Assembly (NCBI GenBank): GCA_027622715.1
Contig: JAQBYN010000002.1
Span: 18,464-82,463, forward strand
Reading direction: 5' to 3'
Origin: Pseudomonadota bacterium
Lineage (GTDB): Bacteria > Pseudomonadota > Alphaproteobacteria > SHVP01
DNA length: 64,000 bases
This document shows positions 15,892 through 25,493 of this stretch, one piece after another. The first letter of the stretch is position 1, and each line of letters opens with the position of its first letter. The position numbers and the translations under genes are program-made. Under the pieces are notes generated by a model. The model saw nothing but the letters and a program-made list of their open reading frames with translations, was not told the origin of the DNA and ran no database searches.

Positions 15892-17306
15892 GCGGTATTG
15901 TTCAGATGTCATTGACCGAGGTCGCCGACGCGATCCGGTCAAAAAAAATCTCTGCCGTTGAGGCGACGCAAGCCTGTATCGATCAGATCGACAAGTGGCA
16001 GCCCAAGGTCAACGCCTTCGTGACGTACGATCCTGACGGCGCGCTCAGCCAGGCCAAGCAAGCCGACGCGGACCTTGCCAAGGGCAACGCGCGCGGGCCG
16101 CTGCACGGCGTGCCGCTGGCGCATAAAGATCTGTTCTATCGCAAGGGCACGCGCATCACCTGCGCGTCGAAAATCCTTGGCAACCTGACGGCAGACTATG
16201 ACGCCACCGTCTTGCGCCGGCTGGCCGATGCAGGGGCGGTGCACCTCGGCGGCTTGAACATGTCGGAACTGGCGATGGGGGCGGCAGGTCGCAACGAACA
16301 TTTCGGGCATTGCCGCAACCCGTGGAACCCCGATCACATCACCGGCGGCTCGTCGTCGGGCTCGGGCGCGTCGGTCGCGGCGCACATGGTGTTTGGCGCG
16401 CTGGGCACCGACACCGGCGGCTCGATCCGCATTCCCTCGGCGATGTGCGGCGTCGTCGGCATCAAGGGGACATTCGGCCGGGTCAGCCGGCGCGGCGTGA
16501 TGCCGTTGTCCTATTCGCTCGACAATGCCGGCCCGATGACGCGCACCGTGAAAGACTGCGCGCGCATGTTCGGCATCGTGGCCGGTGTCGATCCCGACGA
16601 TCCGTCGACGGCAAACGAGCCGGTGCCCGACTACGAAGCAGGGCTTGCGAAGGCCAACGTAAAGGGCCTGCGCATCGGGGTGCCGACCAGCTACTTCTAC
16701 GACGATGCCGCACCGTCGGTTCGCCAAGCCGTCGAGGCAGCGCTCGAGGTATACCGCGCGCAAGGCGCCATCATTGTGGATGTCGACATTCCTGATCAGG
16801 AGATCTTGCGCGACCTGTGCAACGTCGTGTTGAAAGTCGAGGCGGCCAACATTCATGCCGACTGGTTGCGCACCCGAACCAACGAGTATTCGACGGAGGT
16901 CCGCTCGCGCATCGAAGGTGGGCTCTACATTCCTGGCGTGCGGTATCTCCAGGCGCAGCGGTTGCGCGGCGAACACGTGAAGGCGTTCTGCGACCAAGTT
17001 TTCGACAAATGCGACGTGCTCCACACCCCAGGTCTGCCGATCGAGGTGCCGACGCTTGCCGACACCGATGCGGCCGTGGGCAAGAACGCGTTGGCCATCA
17101 ACGAAAAACTGGCTTGGTGCACGCGCGGTCTCAATTATTTGGGGCTGCCGGGTTTGTCAGTGCCGTGCGGCTTCTCCGCTAACGGATTGCCGGTGAGCCA
17201 GCAGCTGATCGGCCCGCCGTTCTCGGAGGACCTGCTGTTCGAGGTCGGCCACGCCTATCAGCGTGAAACCGATTGGCACACGATGGCACCCGGTCTGCCG
17301 GGGTAG
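15888..17306 (+). CDS. Amidase-signature enzyme
   Basis: 472-residue amidase (GatA/AtzE/FAAH superfamily) hydrolysing a C-N amide bond. The Ser-cisSer-Lys triad is intact: Lys80 in GVPLAHKDLF, cis-Ser155 in ITGGSSSGSG and nucleophile Ser179 in TDTGGSIRIPS; the 24-residue spacing of the two Ser fits the family. GRVSRRGVMPLSYSLDNAGP follows as expected. ATG 15888 overlaps the small AtzG-like gene. Physiological substrate unknown. No glutaminyl-tRNA amidotransferase GatB neighbour is present, so a catabolic role is more likely than tRNA amidation. Confidence 0.9.
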   Translation: MSGIVQMSLTEVADAIRSKKISAVEATQACIDQIDKWQPKVNAFVTYDPDGALSQAKQADADLAKGNARGPLHGVPLAHKDLFYRKGTRITCASKILGNLTADYDATVLRRLADAGAVHLGGLNMSELAMGAAGRNEHFGHCRNPWNPDHITGGSSSGSGASVAAHMVFGALGTDTGGSIRIPSAMCGVVGIKGTFGRVSRRGVMPLSYSLDNAGPMTRTVKDCARMFGIVAGVDPDDPSTANEPVPDYEAGLAKANVKGLRIGVPTSYFYDDAAPSVRQAVEAALEVYRAQGAIIVDVDIPDQEILRDLCNVVLKVEAANIHADWLRTRTNEYSTEVRSRIEGGLYIPGVRYLQAQRLRGEHVKAFCDQVFDKCDVLHTPGLPIEVPTLADTDAAVGKNALAINEKLAWCTRGLNYLGLPGLSVPCGFSANGLPVSQQLIGPPFSEDLLFEVGHAYQRETDWHTMAPGLPG

Positions 17307-17629
17307 CTCAGATATCCTGTTCGCTGACCGCAGAAATGGCTGTATCTTTTCGACGGTAGTAGATCACTTCGGAGTCCCGAATGGGGCCGACAGTACTCTT
17401 CGATAAGTCGTTTCTTCAATCATTGAGCTTGGACGAATCAGTTTGGTTCGACCACTTCTTCCTGAGCGTAGTGTCACCGATATTCTATGTAGAGACCCTG
17501 GCGGACTTAGCGAAAAAGGACTCGGCTAGGAGGGCAGAGGACGAAGTAAGAATAATAGCGTCGAAGTTTCCAGAACTAGGAGGGACTCCCTGCGCCCACC
17601 GGTTGACGTGCCCCCCGTTATGTCCTCAT

Positions 17630-18451
17630 TCATAAGTTAGCTCTGTTCCTGTTTCGGTCCTGTTTGGACCGGGTTGCGAACTCGTGTGGGGTGAGCCCAT
17701 CGAGGCTCGTGTGGGGTCGGTTCAGATTGTAGTCGGTCCTCCATGCGTCGATAAGTTCCCGGGCCCGACGCAGGGTTGGGAACAGATGTTCGTTGAGGCA
17801 TTCGTCACGCAGCCGGCCGTTGAACGACTCGACGAACCCATTCTGCATCGGTTTGCCCGGTGCGATGTAGTGCCATTCAACACCACGGTCCTGCTGCCAG
17901 GCGAGGATCGCATTGGCGGTCAGCTCGGTGCCGTTGTCGCTCACCACCATGCAGGGATAGCCCCGACGCTCGGCGATGGCGTCCAACTCGCGCGCTACCC
18001 GATCCCCGGTCAGCGAGGTATCGACCACCGTCGCCAGGCACTCCCGGCTGAAGTCGTCGATCACACACAGGATGCGGAAGCGTCTGCCGTCGCTCAGCGT
18101 GTCGGCAACGAAGTCGAGGCTCCAGCGCTGGTTGGGGTCCTGCGGGATCGCCATCGGCGCCCTGGTCCCCAGAGCCCGCTTGCGGCCACCCCGCCGGCGC
18201 ACCGTAAGCCGCTCTTCCTTGTAGAGCCGATACAGCTTCTTGCGGTTCACCGTCACCCCCTCGCGCTTCAGCAGTAGGTGCAGACGTCGGTAGCCGAACC
18301 GTCGTCGCTCGGTCGCCAGCTCCCGCAACCGCTGTCGCAGCCCGGCATCGTCCGGGCGCATCGACCGGTAGCGGTAGACCCGTGGGTCGATCCCCACCAG
18401 GCCACAGCCCCGGCGCTGCGAGTATCCTCTGTCATCGATCGCCCAGCTCAC
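17630..18451 (-). CDS. IS3-family transposase OrfB (rve/DDE integrase core)
   Basis: 273 residues from GTG 18451; in IS3 elements the active product is an OrfAB fusion made by -1 frameshifting, and the OrfB frame is open without stops back to the slippery site at 18481-18487. The N-terminal HTH_21 region includes [20 protein letters not shown]. The integrase core has the DDE residues in [28 protein letters not shown] and [18 protein letters not shown]. The C-terminus ends [19 protein letters not shown], as in IS407-group enzymes. It catalyses excision and insertion of the element. Confidence 0.92.
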   Translation of the reverse strand: MSWAIDDRGYSQRRGCGLVGIDPRVYRYRSMRPDDAGLRQRLRELATERRRFGYRRLHLLLKREGVTVNRKKLYRLYKEERLTVRRRGGRKRALGTRAPMAIPQDPNQRWSLDFVADTLSDGRRFRILCVIDDFSRECLATVVDTSLTGDRVARELDAIAERRGYPCMVVSDNGTELTANAILAWQQDRGVEWHYIAPGKPMQNGFVESFNGRLRDECLNEHLFPTLRRARELIDAWRTDYNLNRPHTSLDGLTPHEFATRSKQDRNRNRANL

Positions 18452-18474
18452 GGCACGTCTCCTTGAGCCAGGCG

Positions 18475-18741
18475 TTAGAAGTTTTTTGTCAGCATCTCTT
18501 TCAGCGTGGCGTTGTCCATCACCGACTCTGCCAGCAGCGTCTTCAGACGGCGGTTCTCATCTTCCAGCGCCCGAAGCCGCTTCGCCTCGGACACTTCCAG
18601 CCCGCCGTACTTCTTGCGCCACGTGTAGAAGGTCGCATCGCTGATGCCGTGCTTGCGGCACAACTCACTCGCCGACAGTCCCGCGGCGTGCTCCTTCAGG
18701 ATCCCGATGATCTGTTCTTCTGTGTACCTGCTGCGCTTCAT
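18475..18741 (-). CDS. IS3-family transposase OrfA (helix-turn-helix)
   Basis: 88-residue HTH_Tnp_1 protein ([20 protein letters not shown]) that binds the terminal repeats, followed by a leucine-zipper segment ([18 protein letters not shown]). It ends MLTKNF at TAA 18475-18477. The last codons ACA AAA AAC contain the heptamer AAAAAAC, where ribosomes can shift -1 into orfB. Length and sequence are typical of the IS407 group. Confidence 0.92.
   Translation of the reverse strand: MKRSRYTEEQIIGILKEHAAGLSASELCRKHGISDATFYTWRKKYGGLEVSEAKRLRALEDENRRLKTLLAESVMDNATLKEMLTKNF
18481..18487 (-). other. Slippery heptamer for -1 frameshift
   Basis: A AAA AAC on the minus strand, two codons before the orfA stop. 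A -1 slip continues as CTT CTA ACG and on into the OrfB frame with no stop codon. This matches the programmed frameshift used across IS3-family elements to make the OrfAB transposase. Confidence 0.8.
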
Positions 18742-19836
18742 CGCCTGTCTCCTCTCATGAAGAACAGGCTAACTTCAAATCGGGGACAATTCAGGGGGGC
18801 ACGTCACACTCAACCTTGGTGATTGGTGACCTGCTGGGGTACGCGGCTCCACTAACCGGTCAGATTCCAATGGCCGGGGGGAGAGTAGTGGATGAAGGAG
18901 GTCGACGTGGCGTTGTTTACGATCAAAGTCCCGAAGCAGCGGCATTTGACCGGTGGCAGCATGAGCAATTTGAGTTGGTGGAAAGGGAATTTGCGAATGT
19001 CTGGCGAGAAGCACTCGAAACGCACGATTTGAACGAGATCGCTCGCTCACTCCGCAAGTTTGGCATTGACGGAAAATCCTTTGAGTCTCTGGGTGCCATC
19101 GCCGCAGAAGCCGAACGCTTACTTGACCCCAATGATCGGACCTTTGGGCCACTAAGCTTCGCGGTCAATGCTATGGGCGTCCCGCGTAATTACCATTCAC
19201 GTATCAGCGAAAGGTGGAAGGGATTGGGTAAACCCTCGCTCAAGGCATTTTCTCCCTACGCCGCGTTCGTTTCCAAAGTGGAGTTGTTCTTTCAAATTGC
19301 ATTGGGAGCGAGTCAGATATCTTCTGATCGCCCGTCGAACCGCCTAGATATTGCCTACCTATACTATCTGCCGTTTTGCCACCTGTTCGTTTCCTCAGAC
19401 CGATTACATCAGCGTTGCGCTACTCATTTTCTCCGAGAGAATCAGAAGTTCGTTTGGGGTCAGGAACTAAAGGCCGACCTAGCGCGGCTGCAGTCCCACT
19501 TCTTGTCGCTTCCGGAGGCCACAAGGGATGAGGGAATTATGCGGTTTGCTCCCCGCCCGCCGACTTCGGGCGACTTCCTCACATCGAAACTTTGGGATCA
19601 CATATTTGGAGCCGACTACTGGCGTGACGAGGAAGTTGTCTCGCCGGAATCTATGAATCCAGCTCAATCGAAAAAGTTGGTGGATCAACTCATCAAGTTC
19701 AGCGAGGCGCCGGCCGCACCGAGCCAAAGTCTAGCGGGGGAACCTGACGCGATATCGGTTGCCCGCCATGTTAGGAAGAAGAGAGGTTCTTGGTGGCAAC
19801 TCCCGAAGGATTTTGAGCCAGACCAGAAATGATCTC

Positions 19837-21654
19837 TCAACTCGCCTCGCGCATCGCTTTCTTGCGTTCGTGGATTTCGCGCAGCTTCTTGCGCAGGCGA
19901 ATCGCTTTGGGCGTGACCTCGACCAGCTCGTCGTCCGAAATATACGCAACGGCCTCTTCGAGGCTCATGCGCCGCGGCGCCGTCAGGCGGACGGCTTCGT
20001 CCTTGCCGGCGGCACGGATGTTGGTGAGCTGCTTTGCCTTGAGCGGGTTCACGTCGAGATCGTTGCCGCGGGTATGCTCGCCGATGATCATGCCGCGGTA
20101 GACATCGACCCCAGGCTCGATGAACAGGGTGCCGCGGGCTTCGAGGTTCCATAGCGCGAAGGGGACAGATTTGCCGTCATCCATCGAGACCAAGACGCCG
20201 TTGCGGTACGAATCGATCGTCCCCTTGTGCGGCGCGTAGGAATGAAAGACGCGGTTCATTACCCCGGTGCCGCGCGTGTCGGTCAAGAATTCCCCGTGAT
20301 AGCCGATCAACCCGCGCGAGGGTGCGAGAAAGCCGAGACGGTGTTTGCCGCCGGCAGTCGGTTTCATCTCGAGCAATTCGGCCTTGCGTTGGCTCATCTT
20401 TTCGACGACCACGCCGGCGTAATCGGAATCGACGTCGATCACGACCTCTTCGATCGGTTCCAGCGTCTTGCCGGTAACGGGGTCGTCTTGAAAGAGAACC
20501 CGTGGCCGGCTGATCGCGAGTTCAAAACCCTCGCGACGCATGGTTTCGATCAGGACGCCGATTTGGAGCTCGCCGCGACCCGCGACTTCGAATGAGTCCT
20601 TGCGTTCCGCTTCGCTGACTTTGATCGCGACGTTGCCTTCGGATTCGCGCAGCAACCGGGCGCGCAACAAGCGCGACGTTACCTTGTCGCCGTCGCGGCC
20701 GGCCAAAGGTGAGTCGTTAATCGAAAACGTAACGGCAAGCGTCGGCGGATCCACCGGTTGCGTGGCGATCGGCGTGTTGACGGCGGGATCGCAGATGGTG
20801 TGCGCGACCGTGGCTTTGTCCAATCCGGCAATCGCGACAATATCGCCGGCCTCGGCGAACTCGAGCGGCACGCGTTCCAGACCGCGGAAGGCGAGCAACT
20901 TGGTCAGGCGGGTCTGCTCGATCTCTTTTCCGTCGATGGTCAACACTTTGGCGGTCATGTTCGCCCGCAACCGACCGGTATGGATACGCCCGGTAATGAT
21001 GCGACCGAGGAAAGGATCGTATTCTAAGATCGTGGCCAACATGGCGAACGGCGCCTCGGCATCGCCGTTGGCGATCACGACACGTTCGACGATCAGGTCG
21101 AGGAGGGGGGCGATCTCTTCGCGTGGCCCGTCCAGCGTCATCGACGCCCAGCCCTGTTTGGCCGACGCATAGATGACGGGAAAATCCAATTGTTCTTCGC
21201 TGGCCCCGAGTGAGGCCAACAGGTCGAACACTTCTTCATGGACGAAATCGGGGCGGGCGTCCGGCCGGTCGGTCTTGTTCAGGACAACGATCGGTTTGAG
21301 GCCGAGCTTGAGCGCCTTGCCCAGCACGAACTTGGTCTGTGGCATGACGCCTTCCGCGGCGTCGACCAACAGCAACACGCCGTCGACCATGCCCAAGATC
21401 CGCTCCACCTCGCCGCCGAAATCGGCGTGGCCCGGCGTATCCACCAGATTGATCCGTGTGTCGTGCCAAGCCACTGACGTGCACTTGGCCAGGATCGTGA
21501 TACCCCGTTCGCGCTCCAGGTCGTTGGAATCCATCGCCCGGTCAGCAATCTGCTGATTGGCGCGGAAGGTGCCGCTTTGGCGCAATAGCGCGTCGATAAG
21601 GGTCGTCTTGCCGTGATCGACGTGGGCGATCACCGCAACATTGCGAAGGTCCAT
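19837..21654 (-). CDS. typA: Ribosome-associated GTPase TypA/BipA
   Basis: 605-residue translational GTPase of the EF-G-like group that acts in 50S assembly and stress/cold growth. G1 [12 protein letters not shown] (residues ~10-21), switch ERERGITI, G3 [15 protein letters not shown]4 [10 protein letters not shown], then domain II, the EF-G domain III/V-like folds ([20 protein letters not shown]) and the TypA-specific C-terminal domain containing [22 protein letters not shown] and [13 protein letters not shown]. Full length. ATG 21654 fits the family start [16 protein letters not shown]. Convergent with the interrupted gene, which ends 4 bp away. Confidence 0.97.
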   Translation of the reverse strand: MDLRNVAVIAHVDHGKTTLIDALLRQSGTFRANQQIADRAMDSNDLERERGITILAKCTSVAWHDTRINLVDTPGHADFGGEVERILGMVDGVLLLVDAAEGVMPQTKFVLGKALKLGLKPIVVLNKTDRPDARPDFVHEEVFDLLASLGASEEQLDFPVIYASAKQGWASMTLDGPREEIAPLLDLIVERVVIANGDAEAPFAMLATILEYDPFLGRIITGRIHTGRLRANMTAKVLTIDGKEIEQTRLTKLLAFRGLERVPLEFAEAGDIVAIAGLDKATVAHTICDPAVNTPIATQPVDPPTLAVTFSINDSPLAGRDGDKVTSRLLRARLLRESEGNVAIKVSEAERKDSFEVAGRGELQIGVLIETMRREGFELAISRPRVLFQDDPVTGKTLEPIEEVVIDVDSDYAGVVVEKMSQRKAELLEMKPTAGGKHRLGFLAPSRGLIGYHGEFLTDTRGTGVMNRVFHSYAPHKGTIDSYRNGVLVSMDDGKSVPFALWNLEARGTLFIEPGVDVYRGMIIGEHTRGNDLDVNPLKAKQLTNIRAAGKDEAVRLTAPRRMSLEEAVAYISDDELVEVTPKAIRLRKKLREIHERKKAMREAS

Positions 21655-21696
21655 GAGCCTGTCCTAGGTGAGGGCCGGGAATATATGGCGGCTTTG

Positions 21697-21707
21697 GTGC
21701 ACTGCAC
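21697..21707. promoter_or_regulatory. 11-bp palindrome between typA and the MFS cluster
   Basis: GTGCA-C-TGCAC is a perfect 5-1-5 inverted repeat in the 146-bp divergent gap between typA (start 21654) and the first MFS gene (start 21801). It could be an operator for either gene. It is short, so chance occurrence is possible. Confidence 0.2.
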
Positions 21708-21800
21708 AAGGCGCGCGACGGCGAATTGCTCGAAACTGCGCCGTGTGGCGAGACAAGCCGGGCGCGTGGCAGCTATGTTGGCCGTCTTTCACGCGATTTC

Positions 21801-23009
21801 ATGACTCCCTCAACCGCCAGAAAGCCGCCGGTCCCGTTGCTGCTGTCCGTCCAAGTCGGCGGAATCGTGGCGATTAACGTGTTTGCGCCGTCGATGCCGG
21901 ACATCGCGCAGTCCCTCGATACCTCGGCGACGGCGGTGCAGTGGACGATTACGGTGTTTCTCATCGGGTTTTCGGCCGGGCAACTCGTCTATGGCCCGAT
22001 TTCAGACCGATTGGGGCGCCGCTCGGTCCTTTTTGGCGGAATGTTCCTGTTTTTGGTGGCGAACGCCGCGTGCGCCGCGGCGGCGACGATCGATTGGCTG
22101 CTGGCGGCTCGCCTGGTCCAGGGGTTCGGGGCGTGCTGTGGCAGCGTCCTGATGCGGGCGATCGTGCGCGACCTGTATGACCGAGACGACGCGGTCCGGA
22201 TCATGAGTTATTTGGCGGTCGGTGCCGGCATTACGGCAGCCGTTGCACCGTCCATCGGGAGCGCGCTGATCGTTTTCGGCTGGCGCGCGAATTTTTGGTT
22301 TCTCGCGGTGGCAGCGGCGCTGCCGATGATGCTGGCCTATTTGTGGTTGCCCGAGACCCTCCCGCCGGAACGGCGCTTGTCGGGTCGCCGTGGCACGGTG
22401 CTGGGCGCCTATGCGACCCTATTCCGCTCGCGAACGTTCTTGGGGTATGGCCTGTTGATCGGTAGCGTCAACGCCCAATTCTTTGCCTTCATCGCCGGGG
22501 CGCCGTTCGTTCTGATCGGTGTCATGGGCATTCCGGCAGAGGCCTTTGGCCTTCTTATGTTGATGTCGACCGGCGGTTTTCTCGTCGGCAGCCTGATCGT
22601 GGCCCGACTCGCCGGGCGGATAGCCCCGCATCGCATTATTGCGATCGGCGCGATTGTCGTCTTCATGTCGATCGCGGCGCTGCTGGTTCTTGCGCTGATC
22701 GGGCTAAACAGCGTTGCCGCGATTATGCTGCCGATGTTCGTTCAAGGTGCGGCCAGCGGGTTCGTGTTTCCACCGGCGATGGCGCTCGGTGTCGGGGCAC
22801 ACCCGCGCATTGCCGGGACTGCGTCGGGCACGCTTGGCGTGTTTCAAATGGGCAGCGCCGCGTTGGCTACTTTCATCGCCAGTCTGTTTGTCCATAACAG
22901 CATTATCCCGGTCGCGATAATCATGTTCGTGCTCGCGGCAATCGGCGTTGCGGCGTTGCGGCTCATCGGCGTTTCGTCGCACCGCCGCGATGACACGGCG
23001 CCGGGATGA
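21801..23009 (+). CDS. Bcr/CflA-type MFS multidrug efflux transporter (copy 1)
   Basis: 402-residue inner-membrane drug:H+ antiporter with about 12 helices. The motif-A loop reads YGPISDRLGRRSVLFGG (~75); APSMPDIAQSLDTSATAVQW is the typical Bcr/CflA first-loop sequence; ARLVQGFGACCGSVLMRAIVRDLYD is the motif-C-like helix 4 region. ATG 21801 (MTPSTARKP) is preferred over in-frame upstream codons because the upstream leader is Arg/Cys-rich. It overlaps copy 2 by four bases (ATGA). Substrate unknown; part of a run of four related transporters to 27675. Confidence 0.9.
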   Translation: MTPSTARKPPVPLLLSVQVGGIVAINVFAPSMPDIAQSLDTSATAVQWTITVFLIGFSAGQLVYGPISDRLGRRSVLFGGMFLFLVANAACAAAATIDWLLAARLVQGFGACCGSVLMRAIVRDLYDRDDAVRIMSYLAVGAGITAAVAPSIGSALIVFGWRANFWFLAVAAALPMMLAYLWLPETLPPERRLSGRRGTVLGAYATLFRSRTFLGYGLLIGSVNAQFFAFIAGAPFVLIGVMGIPAEAFGLLMLMSTGGFLVGSLIVARLAGRIAPHRIIAIGAIVVFMSIAALLVLALIGLNSVAAIMLPMFVQGAASGFVFPPAMALGVGAHPRIAGTASGTLGVFQMGSAALATFIASLFVHNSIIPVAIIMFVLAAIGVAALRLIGVSSHRRDDTAPG

Positions 23010-24208
23010 GCGATTCAGAAACCCGCCGCTACACGTTGGCGCTTCTACTGGCGCTGACGGGTACTTCGGCATTCTCCCTGCAGTTCTTTGTGCCGGCGAT
23101 GCCTGCGCTGGTCGGGATTTTCGAGACGACACCGGCGATGGTGCAACTGACCCTGACTCTGTTCTTGGCGGCTTACGGAATCTTTCAAGCCATCTATGGC
23201 CCGCTGTCGGACCGGTTCGGGCGCAAGCCGGTACTCGTCGCGGCCATTACAATTTACATCGCCGGATCTTTTCTCGGCGCGGCGGCGCTTAGCATCGAGA
23301 TGGTGATCATTGCCCGTGTCCTGCAGGCGGTCGGGGCTGCGGCGGGTTTCGTATTGGTGCCGGCGATCGCCCGCGATGTTTACGGGCGCGACGGCGCGCC
23401 GCGCGCGATGGGTTACATCAGTATGACCAACGGATTCATTTCGGCGGCTGGTCCGTTGGTCGGCGGCTTAATTCACCAATATGCCGGATGGCGTTACGGC
23501 CTGATGGCGACCGGGGCGCTTGGCGTCACGATGTTGCTCTTCACCGTGCTCTATTTGCGCGAGAGCGGCACCGTTATTCGGCAGCGCGTCGCAATCGCGG
23601 TCTTAGCGCGGGGATATGCCGCGCTGGCAAAGACCCGCGGGTTCATGGGCTACGTCTTGTCCGTCGCGTCGGTCAACGGTGTTTTTTATGCGTTTCTTGC
23701 CGGCGCTGCGTTCGTCGCGATCGAGAACCTTGGCGTATCGCCGTCGGGTTTTGGGTTGTTGATGGTTCCGGCTGTCGCGATGTTCATGACCGCCTCCTTC
23801 TTCAGCGACCGGTTGGCGCGCCGGATCGGCACCACCCGGGTCATTCTCATTGGTACGCTCTTCACGGCGACCGGCGCCGTTGGTTTGCTCGTGGTCTCAT
23901 TGGCCGGACACCAGAGCGTCACGGCATTGCTGATCGCCAGCGCCTTTATGGGCTTGGGCAACGGTCAAGTCCTGCCGGCGTGCATTTCCGAAGCGGTAAG
24001 CGTCGAGCCTCGGTTGGCAGGGACAGCATCGGCGTGGCTGGGCGTCAGTCAGATGGCGGTGGCGGCAGCCGCCAGCCAGATATATGGGTTCATCCATGAC
24101 GGGACGACGCTCCCGGTTGCTCTATTAATGACAATCCTCGCAGGGGGCGCCCTGGGGGGTTGGGTTCTGATCGCCCGACGCAACGTTGCACCGGCGACCA
24201 GCGCGTGA
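23006..24208 (+). CDS. Bcr/CflA-type MFS multidrug efflux transporter (copy 2)
   Basis: 400-residue 12-helix transporter. FVPAMPALVGIFETTPAMVQ (~25-45), motif A YGPLSDRFGRKPVLV, and ARVLQAVGAAAGFVLVPAIA show the same layout as copy 1, with closer resemblance to copy 3 (shared ETTPAMVQLTLTLF / ATTPAMVQLTLTMF and YGRDGAPRAMG / YGHDGAPRAIG), so copies 2 and 3 are probably the most recent duplicates. ATG 23006 overlaps the stop of copy 1, indicating co-translation. Confidence 0.9.
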   Translation: MSDSETRRYTLALLLALTGTSAFSLQFFVPAMPALVGIFETTPAMVQLTLTLFLAAYGIFQAIYGPLSDRFGRKPVLVAAITIYIAGSFLGAAALSIEMVIIARVLQAVGAAAGFVLVPAIARDVYGRDGAPRAMGYISMTNGFISAAGPLVGGLIHQYAGWRYGLMATGALGVTMLLFTVLYLRESGTVIRQRVAIAVLARGYAALAKTRGFMGYVLSVASVNGVFYAFLAGAAFVAIENLGVSPSGFGLLMVPAVAMFMTASFFSDRLARRIGTTRVILIGTLFTATGAVGLLVVSLAGHQSVTALLIASAFMGLGNGQVLPACISEAVSVEPRLAGTASAWLGVSQMAVAAAASQIYGFIHDGTTLPVALLMTILAGGALGGWVLIARRNVAPATSA

Positions 24209-24262
24209 TCGCTGCGGCGAAAGGACTACTTTGCCCTTGGATCATTGCCTAAAGTCCCCGCG

Positions 24263-25468
24263 ATGCTGAACGCGCCGCCCGAACACCGCTACACCTTGAT
24301 CTTGATGCTGACGATTAACGCGGTGTCGATCGTGGCGATGCAGTTCATCGTGCCGGCGATGCCTGACCTCGTCGGCGAGTTCGCGACAACGCCCGCCATG
24401 GTCCAGCTCACGTTGACAATGTTCATGCTGGGCTATGCGGTATTTCAGATCGCTTACGGCCCGCTGTCCGATCGGTACGGTCGCAAAGGCGTGGTGATGT
24501 GGGCGACGCTCGTTTTTATCGCGGGCTCATTTCTTGGGGCCGTGGCGCCGTCGATCGAAGTGCTGGTTATCGCGCGTGTCCTGCAGTCGGTGGGTGCGGC
24601 GGCCGGCTTTGTTCTGCCGCCCGCGGTCGCGCGCGATATTTACGGTCACGACGGCGCGCCGCGCGCGATCGGTTGGATCAGCATCAGCGCCGGTCTCGCG
24701 GCATTATCGGCGCCCTATTTTGGCGGACTCATCCACGAAACCGCGGGATGGCGCTGGGGTATGGGTTTTAACGGTGTTCTCGGGATTGCTATTTTGGTGG
24801 CTTGCGGTTTGTTGCTGGCAGAGAGCCATCCGATCGCACGGCGACAGTCCGTGGGTTTCGCTGGTTTGGCACGCGGTTACGCTGCCCTGGCGCGCTCGCG
24901 GCGCTTCATGGGTTATCTATTGGCGACGGCCTTCGTGAATGGCGCGTTCTATGCGTTCTTCGCTGGCGGTACTTTTGTGGCAATCCAGATTCTCGGCCTG
25001 TCGCCGTCGCAATTCGGCTTGCTGACCATTCCCGTTGTCGCGCTATTCTTGCCCAGCGCCTATCTCAGCGTGCGCATGGCCGCACGCTTCGGGTCGACCC
25101 GGATCATTGCGCTTGGCACCCTCACGACTGCGGCGGGGTCGATTGGATTGTTGTTTGTCGCGTTGTCGGGCAACGTAAGTGTGCCCGCGATTCTGGTCGC
25201 TAGCGCCCTATTAGGCTGGGGCAACGGTCAAGTGATCCCCAATGCGACCGCGGCTGCCGTCAACCTATTTCCGAAACTTGCGGGCACAGCGTCCGCCAGC
25301 CTCGGTACGGCCCAAATGGGCATGGGGGCGGTGGCGAGTTTGCTGTTCGGATTGTTGCATGACGGTACTTCAACCCCGATGGCGGCGCTGATGGCGGTCA
25401 TGGGTCTCGCCGCCGTGCTGTCGTGCGGGCTGATCATAGCCGCACGCCGCCGTCCCGCCGTGGCGTAA
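24263..25468 (+). CDS. Bcr/CflA-type MFS multidrug efflux transporter (copy 3)
   Basis: 401-residue 12-helix transporter with FIVPAMPDLVGEFATTPAMV, motif A YGPLSDRYGRKGVVMW and RVLQSVGAAAGFVLPPAVAR. ATG 24263 is chosen; TTG 24245 is a possible earlier start and neither has a strong ribosome site. It begins 54 bp after copy 2 and is followed after 25 bp by the epimerase gene, so the block is likely one transcript. Closest relative in the window is copy 2. Confidence 0.88.
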   Translation: MLNAPPEHRYTLILMLTINAVSIVAMQFIVPAMPDLVGEFATTPAMVQLTLTMFMLGYAVFQIAYGPLSDRYGRKGVVMWATLVFIAGSFLGAVAPSIEVLVIARVLQSVGAAAGFVLPPAVARDIYGHDGAPRAIGWISISAGLAALSAPYFGGLIHETAGWRWGMGFNGVLGIAILVACGLLLAESHPIARRQSVGFAGLARGYAALARSRRFMGYLLATAFVNGAFYAFFAGGTFVAIQILGLSPSQFGLLTIPVVALFLPSAYLSVRMAARFGSTRIIALGTLTTAAGSIGLLFVALSGNVSVPAILVASALLGWGNGQVIPNATAAAVNLFPKLAGTASASLGTAQMGMGAVASLLFGLLHDGTSTPMAALMAVMGLAAVLSCGLIIAARRRPAVA

Positions 25469-25493
25469 CTTGATCGGTAAAAAAGGAGGCGAC

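Larger units (their letters stand above)
17604..18806 (-). mobile_element. IS3-family insertion sequence, IS407-like, 1203 bp
   Basis: Bounded by 13-bp perfect terminal inverted repeats TGACGTGCCCCCC (17604-17616 and 18794-18806 reversed), which continue as imperfect repeats ending at AAGTTAGC. It carries orfA and orfB on the minus strand in the IS3 arrangement, with a slippery A6C at the end of orfA. Size and OrfA sequence ([18 protein letters not shown]) point to the IS407 group, which normally duplicates 4 bp. The flanks are CGGT and CACT, which match at two of four positions. Both reading frames are intact, so it looks recently active. Confidence 0.92.
17381..19832 (+). pseudogene. Atypical gene interrupted by an IS3-family element
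   Basis: A gene of 414 codons is split after codon 73 (CAC 17597-17599) by the element at 17604-18806; coding resumes at CAC 18807. Removing the element plus the four bases CGGT (17600-17603) restores an exact frame reading CAHHSTLVIGDLLGYAAP. The N-terminal part MGPTVLFDKSFLQSL has an early Asp8 reminiscent of PIN-like nucleases; the C-terminal part is helical and Trp-rich (FDRWQHEQFELVEREFANVW). I cannot name a family with confidence. Codon use (ATA, AGA, AGG, TTA; lower GC) differs from the neighbours, suggesting acquisition. It ends 4 bp from convergent typA. Confidence 0.75.

Noticed and set aside
15939..17024. Long open frame on the minus strand (about 360 codons)
   Set aside because: It lies entirely inside the amidase gene in antisense, a common effect of high-GC codon bias; its product is Arg/His/Ala-rich with no domain, whereas the amidase has an intact catalytic triad.
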